Assembly (NCBI GenBank): GCA_016715505.1
Contig: JADJZY010000035.1
Span: 62,001-126,000 of the forward strand
DNA: 64,000 nt
Source of the DNA: Bacteroidota bacterium
GTDB lineage: Bacteria > Bacteroidota > Bacteroidia > Chitinophagales > Chitinophagaceae
Direction: 5' to 3'
Shown here: positions 37,120 through 48,910 of the stretch, in pieces
How the letters are laid out: each line of letters opens with the position of its first letter
How positions within the stretch are numbered: the first letter of the stretch is position 1
The notes under the pieces: generated by a model
The model's input: only the letters and a program-made list of their open reading frames with translations
Database searches by the model: none
Told to the model about the DNA's origin: nothing
Made by a program: the position numbers and the translations under genes

Positions 37120-40100
37120 ATGAAAAAAGTATTTTACGTATTAGCGATATTTATTTGTTTGGGTTTAAAGATCAGCGCACAACCCGCTAACTGGAGTGCA
37201 GTGCTCCCGAATCAATTTCCAACCAATGTGAGTGGACAAATTCACGGAATCAGCCGTGTTAGTCAAATGAAATTTCACCATAGTAATTCACTCAAAAGGT
37301 ATGCTGTGAGTGCAAGGGGTGGTTTGTTTATTACCACGAATGGAGGAAACAACTGGAGCATAGCACCGGGTTGTGATTTTATGCCTTATGCGCGTTTTGC
37401 TTCCGTTTGTGTGGACCATACCAATGATCAGATTATCTATTTAGGTACCGGCGATAACAACTATTACTACAATGGCCTGGGTGTTTGGAAATCAACCAAT
37501 GGAGGAAGCAATTTTACCCAAACCGGCTTGACCAATAAACTGGTTGTAGATATGATTATGGATCCTTTGGATAACCAGAAGATTGTGGCTATTACCAATA
37601 CCGGTATTTATAAAACCAATAATGCCGGAACTTCGTGGAGTTTAAAAACGGCAAGCCGTCCATTTAAAGAAATTTTGATCAAGGCGACAGGCTCTAGAAC
37701 TTTGTATGCCGCGAGTGCTGATTCAGCTTTTTTTCGTTCAACGGATTTTGGTGAAACCTGGTCCCAGATTAACAATGGAATCGTGATGCCTTCCGGTATT
37801 ACCAATGGAGATGGTTGCAGAATTGCTGTAAGTCCGGCAGATACCAATGTCGTATATTTTGCTATGGTTTCTAATGGGGGTATGCTCTATAAATCGGTGG
37901 ATGGTGGTAGTACCTTCACTGCCCGTAAAACCAGTGCATCTCCGTATCTCACTTATTACTCGAATAGCTCATCCTCTTCGGGGCAGGGCGATTATAATTT
38001 TGGAATAGGCGTTGACCGATTAAATGCCAATATTGTTTATATGGTGGCGCACAATAATTGGAAGTCATTAGATGGCGGATTAACATGGACCCAACTGACC
38101 AATTGGTGGGAGAAATGCCATACGGATATGCATCAAATTGTGACATCACCCTATAACAATAACGAACTCTACAATATGAATGATGGTGGGGTATTTCTTA
38201 GTACAGATGGCGGAAATAACTGGACACCAAAAAGTGATGGGATGTATGGTTATGAAATCTATCATGGCAATTGTAGTCCGACACGCAGAGACATGATTAG
38301 CATTGGTACGCAGGACAATGGTGAATTGTATTCTACGACAGCCGGATGGTTTACCAATCGGGGTGGAGACTGGGGGTCACAATGTGCCTTCGATTACCGG
38401 CCCAATAGCAGCATGGTTTATTATTTGGGTAACAACGAACGAAGATTGGTTAATGGTGGCGATCAGACTTATGGTTTGCCCTCAAGGGTGGTAAATCTGG
38501 ACGCTATCGAATTTCATCGAAGTAATACAAATCTGGCCTTTGTAGCAGATAGTTTTATCTATCGTACTACCAATTTACTGAACACAACGCCATCCTGGAC
38601 ACAAATTGCTGCTTTGGGAAAAATCATCAGAGCGATGCATGTGGCATTTTCTGACCCGAACAGATTGTATATCATTACCAACGATGGAAAAATGCATGTG
38701 AGCGCCAATGCATTAAGCGCTTCGCCTACTTTTACCGTCTATAATTTGCCAAGCAGCAGCATTAATCGGGCTAGCATAACAACCATCAAAAATAGCCCGG
38801 GTACCGTGTATATCACTGCGAATACCAATGTCTATCGATCCACGGATTTTGGCGCTACATGGACCAATATTACCCACAACCTTCCATCACTCAATCACAT
38901 CAAAATTATTGCAGACGAATATTATCCTGTCAACGAATTAGTTCTGCTGGCTACCGGAAGTGCAGTGTATTATAAAGTGGCAAATGCCAATACATGGACC
39001 CTGTATAATCAAAACTTACCTTCCAGACCGGAAGGGATAGATTTATCGATTTATAATGATAGTACTACCAACACTATTCTACGTGTAGCAACCTATGGAA
39101 GAGGTATGTGGGAAAGTGCGATTAATAATTTGCGAGCACTCAATGCTCAAATCAGTGCTTCAACGCAAAACCCTTGTGTAGGACAATCCATGCAGTTTTT
39201 CGATATATCTACTGGCAATGTCATCAGCCGTACCTGGTCATTTCCGGGAGGGACACCTTCTTCTTCCACTTTACAAAACCCAACAGTCACATATTCTAAT
39301 CCGGGTGTGTACAATGTCGGATTAACCGTTTCGAACGGAACCAATAATAGTTCAGTTACACAAACAAATTATATCACCACATTTGGTGCAAGCTTACCAT
39401 TGGTGGAAGGCTTTGAAGGAACAGGCATTTTGCCCGATGGCTGGCAAAATTTGGATCTAGGTAGCAGCGGTATCGCATGGGCAAAAAGTACATTGGCTGG
39501 AGGGTATGGAAACTCAGCAAGCTCTATGATGTTCGATAATTATTCATGGAATTATCCGGGTGAAAAAGATGAACTGATTACCCCGAAATTAAATCTTCAA
39601 GGAGTTTCAGGGGCTAAATTGTATTTTGATTTAGCCTATCAGGTTTTCTCAGGTTATTCAGATTCACTGGCTGTATTTGTGAGCACAGATTGTGGTTTAA
39701 ACTATACCAAAGTTTATCAGAAGGGTGGAACTGTGCTGAGTACTGCAGGTAGCGGAGGAAATAATTTTGTTCCTACTGCCTCACAATGGCGTACTGATAC
39801 GATTTCTTTAAATGCATATGCGGGTCAACAAATAGTCATCAAAATACAAAATATCAATGGCTATGGAAATAAACTATATCTCGACAATGTCAATGTTCAG
39901 GGAATTCCAATGGCTGCATTCAGTGGCTCGCCAACAACAATTTGCGCGGGGCAAACCGTCAGCTTCACCAATAACAGTACAGGAAACCCAACAACTTATT
40001 TATGGAGTTTTCCAGGCGGTACACCGTCTACATCTACTTCTCAGAATCCGGTTGTTAGTTATCCGATTGCCGGGAGTTATGCGGTTACATTAACAGCTTC

Positions 40101-42563
40101 CAATGCGAATGGCGCGAATACATCTACACTGACTAATTATATACAAGTCAATACCAATACGAGCAATACCACAACTGCATCTGCCTGTAGCTCTTATACC
40201 TGGAGTGTAAATAATCAGACCTATACGCAAAGCGGAACTTACAGTTCAGTGAGCGGTTGCAATACATCGATTTTGAATTTGACGCTTACACCCAATACGA
40301 GTAATACCACAACTGCTTCTGCCTGTGGCTCTTATACCTGGAGTGTAAATAATCAGACTTATACGCAAAGTGGAACATATAGTTCAGTGAGTGGTTGTCA
40401 TACATCGATTTTGAATTTGACCATTACACCCAATACGAGTAATACCACAACTGCTTCTGCCTGCGGTTCTTATACATGGAGTGTCAATAATCAGACTTAT
40501 ACGCAAAGTGGCACTTATAGTTCAGTGAGTGGTTGTCATACATCGATTTTGAATTTGACGATTACACCGAATACAAGTAATACCACAATTGCATCTGCCT
40601 GCGGTTCTTATACCTGGAGTGTAAATAATCAAACCTATACGCAAAGTGGTACGTATAGTTCAGTGAGTGGTTGTCATACAGAATTTTGAATTTGACGATT
40701 ACGCCGAATACGAGTAATACCACAACAGCATCTGCCTGTAGCTCTTATACATGGATTGTAAATAATCAAACCTATACGCAAAGTGGTACTTATAGTTCAG
40801 TGAGTGGTTGTCATACCTCGATTTTGAATTTGACCATTACGCCTAATACGAGTAATACCACAACTGCATCTGCCTGTGGTTCTTATACCTGGAGTGTAAA
40901 TAATCAAACCTATACGCAAAGCGGTACTTACAGTTCAGTGAGTGGCTGTCATACAGAAATTTTGAATTTGACGATTACACCGAATACGAGTAATACCACA
41001 ACTGCATCTGCCTGTAGCTCTTATACATGGAGTGTAAATAATCAAACCTATACGCAAAGCGGTACATATAGTTCGGTGAGTGGCTGTCATACAGAAATCC
41101 TGAATTTAACGCTTACACCGAATACGAGTAATACCACAACTGCATCTGCTTGTGGCTCTTATACCTGGAGTTTAAATAATCAGACTTATACGCAAAGTGG
41201 TACTTACAGTTCAGTGAGTGGATGTCATACAGAAATCCTGAATTTGACGGTTACACCGAATACGAGTAATACCACAACTGCATCTGCCTGTGGTTCTTAT
41301 ACCTGGAGTGTCAATAATCAGACCTATACACAAAGTGGTACTTACAGTTCTGTGAGTGGATGTCATACAGAAATCCTGAATTTGACGCTCAACATAACTT
41401 CGTCGAATACAAGTACTGTATCATCTTGTGGTCCATACACATGGCCGGTAAATAATACCGTGTACACCCAATCCGGTACCTACGTGAATAATGCAGGATG
41501 CCAGCAGGAAGTATTACAATTAAACATCCTTCCATTGCCTGTAGTACAAGCGCAAGATGTGTATGCTTGTCAGGGAAGTGCTGTGAGTTTATCTGGCACT
41601 CCGCTTGGGGGTGTGTTTAGTGTCAATAATCCATATACCGGACCATCTAGCACTTATACTTATACTTATACCGATAACAATGGCTGCACGGCCACATCAC
41701 TTCCTGCAAATATTATTGTGCAAAATGCTTTACCGGTTACCGGACTTTTTGTGAGTAATGTAGGTGCTAATTCAGTAACGATTAATTGGGTATCCGTTCA
41801 AGGATTGCAATGGTATGAGGTCCGCTATCGTCCAATTGGAGCAGGTTCATGGACGGGAGGTGGTACACAAGGCGCACCAACAACTTTCAAAAATCTCGTG
41901 GGTTTGGATGCTGCTACCGATTATGAAATTGAAGTGAGAGGATTTTGTTCAGCCGGAACGCCGGGGCCATGGAGTTCAACTTTTGTTTTTACAACCGGAG
42001 CTTCCTGCCCATCTCCACAGAATTTGAATGCAATCAATGTATTGGCTAATCAGGCGACATTAACATGGTCGGCTGTTGCGAATGTGCTCTATTATCAGGT
42101 CAGATATCGTATACAGGGCGGTAATTCATGGAGCAGTGGTACATCCAATACAAACAGTAAAGTGATTGTTTCTTTGCAAGCGAATACCACGTATGAATGG
42201 CAATTGAGAGCCGTTTGCTTGCCATCGCCTTATTCAAATAGCTCATGGAGTATGATTGGTGATTTTTCCACCAATGCGTTAAAAGAAGCTTCATCTTTCG
42301 AGCAGGAAGAACCATTCAGTATATTTCCCAATCCTGCCAGTCAAATCTTACATGTTCAGTTTAACTCTTCTCTGAACGAAGACACACATATAGCTGTCTT
42401 TGATTTAAGTGGACGAAAAATGAAACAAATCATTTTAGGCCCACATGAAGGTAGTCAGCAAATTGATATCGATATTTCCGACCTTATTCAAGGTACATAT
42501 TTAATTCAGTGGAAAACGGCGAATTCTAAAAGTCAACAATTATACTTTAATAAAGTGCAGTAG
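37120..42563 (+). CDS. Giant T9SS surface protein: BNR/VPS10 propeller, PKD, anchor-J, tandem repeats, Fn3, sorting domain (frameshifted)
   Basis: About 1,815 codons with a single break (one A missing at 40682-40683). Order: signal peptide (ending LKISAQ); a sialidase/VPS10-like propeller of ~640 residues with repeated Asp-box units (STNGGSNF, STDFGETW, SLDGGLTW, STDGGNNW); PKD domain (~670-755); a choice-of-anchor J-like domain (LPLVEGFEGTGILPDGW...); second PKD (SFTNNSTGNPTTYLWSFPGG); nine nearly identical 46-residue repeats plus one degenerate copy; two Fn3 domains (about 41740-42280); and a type A sorting domain (IFPNPASQILHVQF ... GTYLIQW). It resembles an extracellular adhesin or sugar/peptide-binding protein. 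No catalytic residues could be assigned to the propeller. Confidence 0.87.
40156..41532 (+). repeat. Tandem 138-bp (46-aa) coding repeats, 9 copies plus a degenerate tenth
   Basis: Units begin at 40156, 40294, 40432, 40570, 40707, 40845, 40983, 41121 and 41259, each coding a 46-residue block that opens NTSNTTTASACGSYTW and ends ILNLTITP. Each has two Cys (A-C-G/S and S-G-C) that could form an intra-repeat disulfide. Copies differ mainly at silent sites and at CHTS/CHTE. The tenth copy (41397-41532) keeps the frame but diverges. Copy 4 is one base short (137 bp). Confidence 0.93.
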
Positions 42564-42794
42564 TTGTTTAGGAGGGATCACATTGTTTTCTGGGATGAAA
42601 CTATGACGAATGCGAATTGCTGTTGGTTCAATCTTTACAGCCCTTTATACCGGCCAGTTTGGGTCAGTTATGGTTAAGCAGGAACTCGTCAAACATTCGG
42701 ACAATCAGTAATAGGCTATTCGCATGAGCTTTCCTGTTTGCCTTTAATGGAGAACTATCGCCGTCCATAATTCTTAGGAATAAGGGTTTGAAAA

Positions 42795-42842
42795 CATATA
42801 TCAACTTTGTGGTATTCTTTACACCATACACGTTGATATATG
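42795..42842. promoter_or_regulatory. Inverted repeat reaching into the TonB receptor start codon
   Basis: CATATATCAAC (42795-42805) and GTTGATATATG (42832-42842) are perfect 11-bp arms with a 26-nt spacer. The last three bases of the right arm are the ATG of the receptor gene. In RNA, a hairpin would bury the start codon; as DNA, it could be an operator. Confidence 0.5.
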
Positions 42843-45264
42843 AACAAATATTTCTCTTTTTTGATTTTAGGCCTCGCTTTTTTTACCCTACAGTCACAAC
42901 ACTTAATGGCTCAAAACCTGGAAGGAAAAGTGATCGGCAAAAATGGAAAATTTCTTTCAGGAGCTACCGTCGCGCTTTTGAATTTTAGCGACTCCTCATT
43001 GTTAAAAGGAAATATTACGGATGAGAACGGTCAGTTTATTTTTGAAAATGTGATAATTGGGAAATATCTCCTGCAATGTTCGGTAGTAGGATATGAGAAA
43101 TATTTCTCCAACCTCATTGATCTGACGCAAGGATTTAGTGGGGATAAATTTCAAATACAATTGCAGGAATTGACCAAAGGAATCAAAGAAATTAAGGTGC
43201 TCTCTAAAAAACCGATGATTGAGGTCAAAGCGGATAAAACGGTTTTTAATGTTGAACAAAGTATCAATGCTGCTGGTACCAACGCCTTGGATTTATTGCG
43301 AAAAAGCCCGGGTGTAAGGGTTGACAAGGATGAAAACATTGAAATGCGGGGCAAGAATAATGTTCAAATTTACATTGATGGGAAGCCATCTTATCTGGAC
43401 AATAAAGATTTGTCGGCCATGCTAAAAAATATGCAATCCTCCGATATTGAATCCATCGAACTCATCAGCAATCCATCTGCCAAATATGATGCAGAAGGGA
43501 ATGCGGGTATCATCAATATCCGTTTAAAAAAGAATAAAAAATTTGGAACCAATGGAAGTGCAAGTATCGGGGTGGCACAAGGGAAATATTTCAAACAAAA
43601 TGCCAGTCTCACCCTGAACAATCGTAATAAAAAATGGAATGTATTTGGCACCTATAGTGTGAACAATGGGAAGAATTATAATTACCAGAATTTTGATCGT
43701 ATCCAAAATAATAACCGCTACAATATGCATTCAGATAACTATAACGATGATTTGACCAATGCATTAAAAATTGGCGCAGACTATTATGCCAATAGTAAAA
43801 GTGTTTTTGGTGTGATGGCGAATGTCATGAATACGGACGGAGAATTTGTTAGTAGAAGTAAAACGTATTTGGGTGCTGAAAATGGACCATTTACACAGGC
43901 TTTAGTAGCTGCAAATAATATTCGTGGCCATCGGGTGAATGCCAATATGAATGCGAACTATAAATATGAAGATACGCTTGGCAGAACCTTAAACATCGAT
44001 TTGGATTATGGAGTTTTTAATAGCACAGCCCGTAGCTTTCAACCAAACACATATTGGGATGTAGATGAAACAAGTATTCAAAGCAAAGTATTTTTAAGAA
44101 TTATACACCTACTCAAATTCATATCTATTCCGGCAAGATGGATTATGAGCAAAATTTATGGAAAGGGAAGTTGGGAATTGGTTTAAAATCAGCGTTGATA
44201 AAAACAGATAATGATTTTAAATTTTATGATGTGGTGAATGAAATAGATACCCTCAATCTGAACCGGAGTAATCATTTTGTGTATACTGAAAATGTAAATG
44301 CGGCTTATCTGAATTACGCACGAAGTATTAAACGTTTTTCGTTTCAATTAGGGTTACGTGCAGAACATACTTCGTCTGAAGGCGCCTTGAGTAGTGCATT
44401 TCCGCAATCCGATGATACGGTTCGCGTAACTATATCAATCTTTTTCCCAGTGGTGGATTTACTTATGAGATCAATGCAAAGCATACTTTAGGTATTTCAT
44501 TCAGTCGCCGTATAGATCGCCCCAACTATCAGGATTTAAATCCTTTCGAAAATAAACTGGACGAACTGACGTATGAAAAAGGGAATGCATTTTTAAGACC
44601 ACAGTACTCAACAAGCTTTGATCTCACACATACCTTCATGCAATATGTCACGACTACTTTGAATTATACCCGTATCACCGATATGTTTCAGCAAACAACA
44701 GATACCACGGAGTTTTCACGAACCTATGTGATGCAAAAGAACTTTGCGTCTATGGATATGATTGGCCTCAATATTTCCTTTCCTGTACCGGTTCAGAAGT
44801 GGTGGATGATTTATGCAAATCTGAATGCCGGATACAATCATTTACAAGCCAATTTTGAGGGACGCATTTTGAGCAACCGCTATTGGACTTATACTTTATA
44901 TGCGGATAATAATATCACGTTACCGAATGATTATAGTTTAAATATTACCGGATGGTTTACCGGGCCTTCGTATTGGGGAGGAACCTTTTTACTGAAGCCT
45001 ATGGGGAGTTTGGATTTAGGTGTACAAAAGGTATTGATGCAAAAACGACTTACTTTAAAATTGAGTCTTTCTGATTTGTTTAAATCACAAGCCTGGTATG
45101 CAAGAAGTAATTTTGGCGGACTTAGAATCAATGCCAATGGAAATTACGAAAGCCGGCAATTACGCTTAACTGCTTCTTATCGGTTTGGGAAATCAAGCGT
45201 AGAACGATCGCGTGAAAGAAGTAGAGGTGCTGAATCGGAAAACAATCGTATCAAAGGAAAATAG
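42840..45264 (+). CDS. TonB-dependent receptor, outer-membrane beta-barrel family 3 (frameshifted)
   Basis: About 808 codons with two breaks: one T missing in the T5 run 44092-44096 and one base missing around 44421-44427. Signal peptide (MNKYFSFLILGLAFFTLQ...MAQ), a carboxypeptidase-regulatory-like domain (LEGKVIGKNGKFLSGATVAL), a plug domain (LLRKSPGVRVDKDENIEMRG, SNPSAKYDAEGNAGIINI) and a barrel with the family landmarks NYINLFPSGGFTYEI, SRRIDRPNYQDLNPFEN and GNAFLRPQYS. It imports an unknown ligand with TonB energy. No SusD partner follows, so it is unlike the susC gene at 50 kb. Confidence 0.87.
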
Positions 45265-45345
45265 CCCCCTTATATATAAAAAAGGCACTTAGAACTCGAC
45301 AATCTATGATCAATGAAGGATTGCCGGTAGCAGGAGTAGGAACAA

Positions 45346-46077
45346 TTATTTGATAGAGAAGTCCATCTTAATGGTAATCGTTGCCGTTTTGTTCAGACTG
45401 GAAGTATTAAATGCACCTCCATAACTATAGTCTTCATTTTCATTTTGTCCGGTAATCTGAAATACACCCATTGTTGATTTTTTTAAATCGCCCAATGAAG
45501 CATCTGCGTGTTTCGCCATAGTAGCCGCACGTTTATGGCCATCTGCACTGGCTTTGGCGAGCAAGTCAATTTTTAAATCGCCTAATCGGGTATAAAAATA
45601 TTGAGGTGCCGATGAGCTCAATTCAACGCCTTGCTGAATCAGTTCAGTTATTTCGCGTGAAATTTTATCCACTTTAGCAATGTCTTTCGATTCGATGCTG
45701 ATAGACTCACTCAATTTATATCCATTAAAATCACTACCAATCTGGCGACCATTTTCATCATATCGATAGGTAAATAATTTTTCGGTATTGATCGATGAAA
45801 TACTCATTTCATCGCCTTGTAGTCCTTGTTTCTGCAAATAACTTTTAACGATGGCTTCATCATTTTTTAATGCGCTATAAGCTTGTTGCATATCGAAGCC
45901 TGTTTTAGAAAAACTGCCGCTCCAAACAATCAGGTCGCTGACAAAATTGGTATCTGCAGCACCCGTTACAGAAATTGTTTCGGTTTGTCGGAATTTATAC
46001 GAATAGGCACCACCGATAATCCATGCTGCCAGAATCAATGACAGGCCCAATACAATGGCTAAGATATTTTTGTTCAT
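45346..46077 (-). CDS. SIMPL (DUF541) domain protein
   Basis: A 243-residue protein with an N-terminal membrane anchor (ILAIVLGLSLILAAWIIGGAY), then a SIMPL domain: TETISVTGAADTNFVSD, the SSINTEKLFTYRYDENGRQIG strand region, the DLKIDLLAKASADGHKRA helix and a terminal ATITIKMDFSIK strand. Family members bind polyanions or are linked to interleukin-receptor signalling in animals; bacterial function is unclear. Convergent with the TonB receptor gene and divergent from fdhD. A TAACTTTG box (complement of 46093-46100) is 15 nt before the ATG. Confidence 0.88.
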   Translation of the reverse strand: MNKNILAIVLGLSLILAAWIIGGAYSYKFRQTETISVTGAADTNFVSDLIVWSGSFSKTGFDMQQAYSALKNDEAIVKSYLQKQGLQGDEMSISSINTEKLFTYRYDENGRQIGSDFNGYKLSESISIESKDIAKVDKISREITELIQQGVELSSSAPQYFYTRLGDLKIDLLAKASADGHKRAATMAKHADASLGDLKKSTMGVFQITGQNENEDYSYGGAFNTSSLNKTATITIKMDFSIK

Positions 46078-46215
46078 AGTTACTTATTGAGGCAAAGTTA
46101 TATTAAATGCAGAAACAATTTCAGGGATTCGTAAACATCGCATAATGCTTTTCACTGCGCGGATCTGGAATCGTCTTTGGTAATTCATACACTCATTCCG
46201 TATTATCTTCGTAGA

Positions 46216-47028
46216 ATGACACAAGAAGTAGAAGCCATTCGGTATACAGAGGCTCAGTTTATTGCACAAACGGAGCCGGTTGTTGCCGAGCAGATGTTGC
46301 ATATTCTGATTAATGGGGCACCCTATACAATAACCATGCATACTCCGGGTGATGAGGAGGCTTTATGTAGGGGCATTTTATTGAGTGAAGATGTGTACGG
46401 TGGAGAAAAAAATCCTGAGTTCCAAGTCATGCAAACCAATCACAATGGTTGGGTTGAGCAGGTAAATATCATCTTGAATCCGGCAGATTGTGGAGAGGGC
46501 CTAAACTCGCAACGCAATTTGATGTCGGTGAGCAGTTGTGGAATGTGCGGTAAATATGATACGGAATTGGAGTTGAGCGGACCGGCATTGGAAACAAACT
46601 TTCGACTAGACCCGAATCAGGTAAAAAATATTTTTCAAGCGATGCGGGCACAACAAATGCTTTTTGCAGCTGCTGGTGGTTCACATGCGGCGGCATTAAT
46701 GGATGAACAGTATCAGCTGTTGATCACTAAGGAAGATATTGGACGGCATAATGCGGTGGATAAAGCAATTGGAACTTTATTATTAAAACAAAAACTTCAG
46801 GATGCTCGTATCCTCTTGGTGAGCGGTCGGATATCCTATGAGATAGTTAGTAAATGTTATCGTGCCGGAGTTGTATGTTTGGCCGCTGTCTCTGCACCAT
46901 CGCATTTAGCCATTGAGTATTGTCGACAAAAGGGGATTACTTTATTGGCCTTTTGCCGCGATAATTATTTTACAGTGTACAGTCATCCTGAGCGGGTGAT
47001 TGGTATGTCAAACGCTCGTGTAGAATAA
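46216..47028 (+). CDS. fdhD: Formate dehydrogenase accessory sulfurtransferase FdhD
   Basis: About 270 residues from ATG 46216 (MTQEVEAIRYTEAQ). FdhD passes sulfur from IscS to the molybdenum cofactor before it is inserted into formate dehydrogenase. Markers: EPVVAEQMLHILING, the sulfur-carrying Cys pair SSCGMCGK, FAAAGGSHAAAL (family GGxHxA), TKEDIGRHNAVDKAIG and LVSGRISYEIV. No formate dehydrogenase or Moco synthesis gene is in the window. A TATCTTCG box (46204-46211) is 4 nt from the ATG, so the more upstream in-frame ATG (46177) is unlikely. Confidence 0.93.
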   Translation: MTQEVEAIRYTEAQFIAQTEPVVAEQMLHILINGAPYTITMHTPGDEEALCRGILLSEDVYGGEKNPEFQVMQTNHNGWVEQVNIILNPADCGEGLNSQRNLMSVSSCGMCGKYDTELELSGPALETNFRLDPNQVKNIFQAMRAQQMLFAAAGGSHAAALMDEQYQLLITKEDIGRHNAVDKAIGTLLLKQKLQDARILLVSGRISYEIVSKCYRAGVVCLAAVSAPSHLAIEYCRQKGITLLAFCRDNYFTVYSHPERVIGMSNARVE

Positions 47029-47031
47029 AAA

Positions 47032-47056
47032 AAACCGCCTCGATGAGAAGCGGTTT
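47032..47056. terminator. Bidirectional terminator between fdhD and tsf
   Basis: AAACCGC (47032-47038) and GCGGTTT (47050-47056) form a stem with a small inner CTC/GAG extension. An A-run precedes it, so it can terminate the ribosomal cluster on the minus strand (T-run on that strand) and, less well, fdhD. Confidence 0.75.
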
Positions 47057-47080
47057 CTGATTTAAATACAAAGTTTTCTA

Positions 47081-47929
47081 TTAACCGATATTCAGGCGGT
47101 TAAATGCAGTAACGGTTAAATCAGCATGGATACTTTTCAGGTATTCTGCAACTGTTTTTCCGCCATCTTTAACGAAAGGTTGAGCCAGTAAGGTATTTTC
47201 TTTGAAGAAAGCATTGATTTTACCTTCTACAATTTTATTCAACATTTCTTCAGGTTTACCGGCCATTTTAGGATCTGCTTTCATTTGTTCCAAGATGATA
47301 TCCTTTTCACGGGCTACGGTTGTTTCAGGCACAGAAGCCGGATCAACTGCAACAGGGTTCATTGCGGCAATTTGCATGGCCACATCTTTACCACAAGCTT
47401 CGATTCCTTCGTTATGAGCCTGGTTCATACCCACCAAAACAGCTACTCGATATCCGGCGTGATTGTAGGCAACAACACTTTCAGCCTGGATTCTTTCAAA
47501 ACGGGTGATATCGATTTTTTCACCAATTTTTGCAACGGTTTCCAGTAATTTGTCTGAAATCGTTACGTTATCAATCATGGTGTTCTTGAGTTCTTCCAAT
47601 GATTGACAATTATTTTGAATGGCGGCATTGCTGAAACTGAAAGCCAATTTGATAAAGTCTTCATTTTTAGCCACGAAATCCGTTTCGGAAGTCAGGTTGA
47701 TGACAATACCGGTTTTATGATCGGCAGTGGTAGAAGCAATTACAACGCCTTCTTTGGCATCGCGGTCGCTACGTTTATCAGCTACTTTTTGTCCTTTTTT
47801 TCGGAGGAAATCGATGGCTGCTTCAAAGTCGCCATTGGTTTCCTGTAAAGCGGCGCGGCAATCCATCATACCGGCACCTGTTTGCTGACGTAATTTATTT
47901 ACGTCTGAAGCAGTTATTGTTACGCTCAT
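47081..47929 (-). CDS. tsf: Translation elongation factor Ts
   Basis: A 282-residue nucleotide-exchange factor for EF-Tu. The N-terminal UBA-like region shows VNKLRQQTGAGMMDCRAALQE, followed by the core signature INLTSETDFVAKNEDF and the dimerisation/core subdomains (QIAAMNPVAV). Last gene of rplM-rpsI-rpsB-tsf; 82 nt from rpsB. Complete and of normal length for Bacteroidota. Confidence 0.97.
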   Translation of the reverse strand: MSVTITASDVNKLRQQTGAGMMDCRAALQETNGDFEAAIDFLRKKGQKVADKRSDRDAKEGVVIASTTADHKTGIVINLTSETDFVAKNEDFIKLAFSFSNAAIQNNCQSLEELKNTMIDNVTISDKLLETVAKIGEKIDITRFERIQAESVVAYNHAGYRVAVLVGMNQAHNEGIEACGKDVAMQIAAMNPVAVDPASVPETTVAREKDIILEQMKADPKMAGKPEEMLNKIVEGKINAFFKENTLLAQPFVKDGGKTVAEYLKSIHADLTVTAFNRLNIG

Positions 47930-48011
47930 GATATTATTAATAATTAAAATTTAAAAATTAGCCCGAAGGATAAACCGGTTCTGATGAACACGGTTTATCT
48001 GAGCTATTGGT

Positions 48012-48857
48012 TTATTTTTTAGCAGCGCTTGTTCGGCGGGTTCCGCTTGCTGTACGTTTACGAGGCGCACCTTTATCACCTTCTTCTCCTTCCGCACCAC
48101 CTTCTGCATTGGCTTCAACCGCATTTTCATCATGCTGATCTTCATCTTCCATTTTATCTTTTTCAGATTCTCTTTCCTGGAGACCTTCAATGATGGCTGC
48201 AGTGATATAGTTGGTAATAATTGCGATAGATTTAGTGGCATCATCATTGGCAGGTACTGCGAAATCTACTTTATTCGGATCGCTGTTTGTGTCTACCATT
48301 CCGAGTGTGGTAATGCCTAAACGTTTGGCTTCTGCCAGAGCAATATGTTCGTGAGAGATATCGACAATGAATAAAGCGGCTGGAGTACGGCTCATGTTGG
48401 TGATACCGCCCAATACTTTTTCCATTTTATCTTTATCGCGTTTCAGGGTCAACCTTTCTTTTTTGTTGATGCTGATGCTACTGTCTTCGAGCATTTTTTC
48501 AATGCTCTGCATTTTTTTCACACTTTTACGGATGGTACCGAAATTGGTGAGCATTCCACCTAACCAACGATCGGTTACATAAGGCATGTTCACGCGTTGT
48601 GCACATTCAGTAACGATTTCTTTGGCTTGTTTTTTAGTGGCCACAAAGAGGATTTTTTTACCGCTTTTGGCAATTTGTTTTAACGCATGAGCGGCTTCAT
48701 TGAGTCCGTCGATGGTTTTATTCAGATCGATGATGTGAATGCCTTTCTTCTCAGCGAAGATATAAGGCAACATTTTTGGGTTCCATTTTTTACGAAGGTG
48801 ACCAAAATGTACACCGGCATCGAGCAATTGTTGATGTAATGAAGTATTTTCTGACAT
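48012..48857 (-). CDS. rpsB: 30S ribosomal protein S2 with charged C-terminal extension
   Basis: A 281-residue S2. The core is recognisable: LLDAGVHFGHLRKKWNPKM, IHIIDLNKTIDGL, PYVTDRWLGGMLTNF, LFIVDISHEHIALAEAKRLG and VDTNSDPNKVDFAVPAND. After about residue 228 a tail of ~50 residues is first acidic (EKDKMEDEDQHDENAVEANA) and then basic (APRKRTASGTRRTSAAKK). Extended S2 tails are common in the phylum, but the acid-then-basic layout deserves note. Between rpsI and tsf in the operon. Confidence 0.96.
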   Translation of the reverse strand: MSENTSLHQQLLDAGVHFGHLRKKWNPKMLPYIFAEKKGIHIIDLNKTIDGLNEAAHALKQIAKSGKKILFVATKKQAKEIVTECAQRVNMPYVTDRWLGGMLTNFGTIRKSVKKMQSIEKMLEDSSISINKKERLTLKRDKDKMEKVLGGITNMSRTPAALFIVDISHEHIALAEAKRLGITTLGMVDTNSDPNKVDFAVPANDDATKSIAIITNYITAAIIEGLQERESEKDKMEDEDQHDENAVEANAEGGAEGEEGDKGAPRKRTASGTRRTSAAKK

Positions 48858-48910
48858 GATAATAATATCTTGTTTTTAGTAATAGAAAAAATAGGTATAC
48901 AAATAGTAGA

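Noticed and set aside
40156..41532. CRISPR array or direct DNA repeats of a mobile element
   Set aside because: The period is 138 bp without spacers, the units are in frame and code a 46-residue protein repeat.
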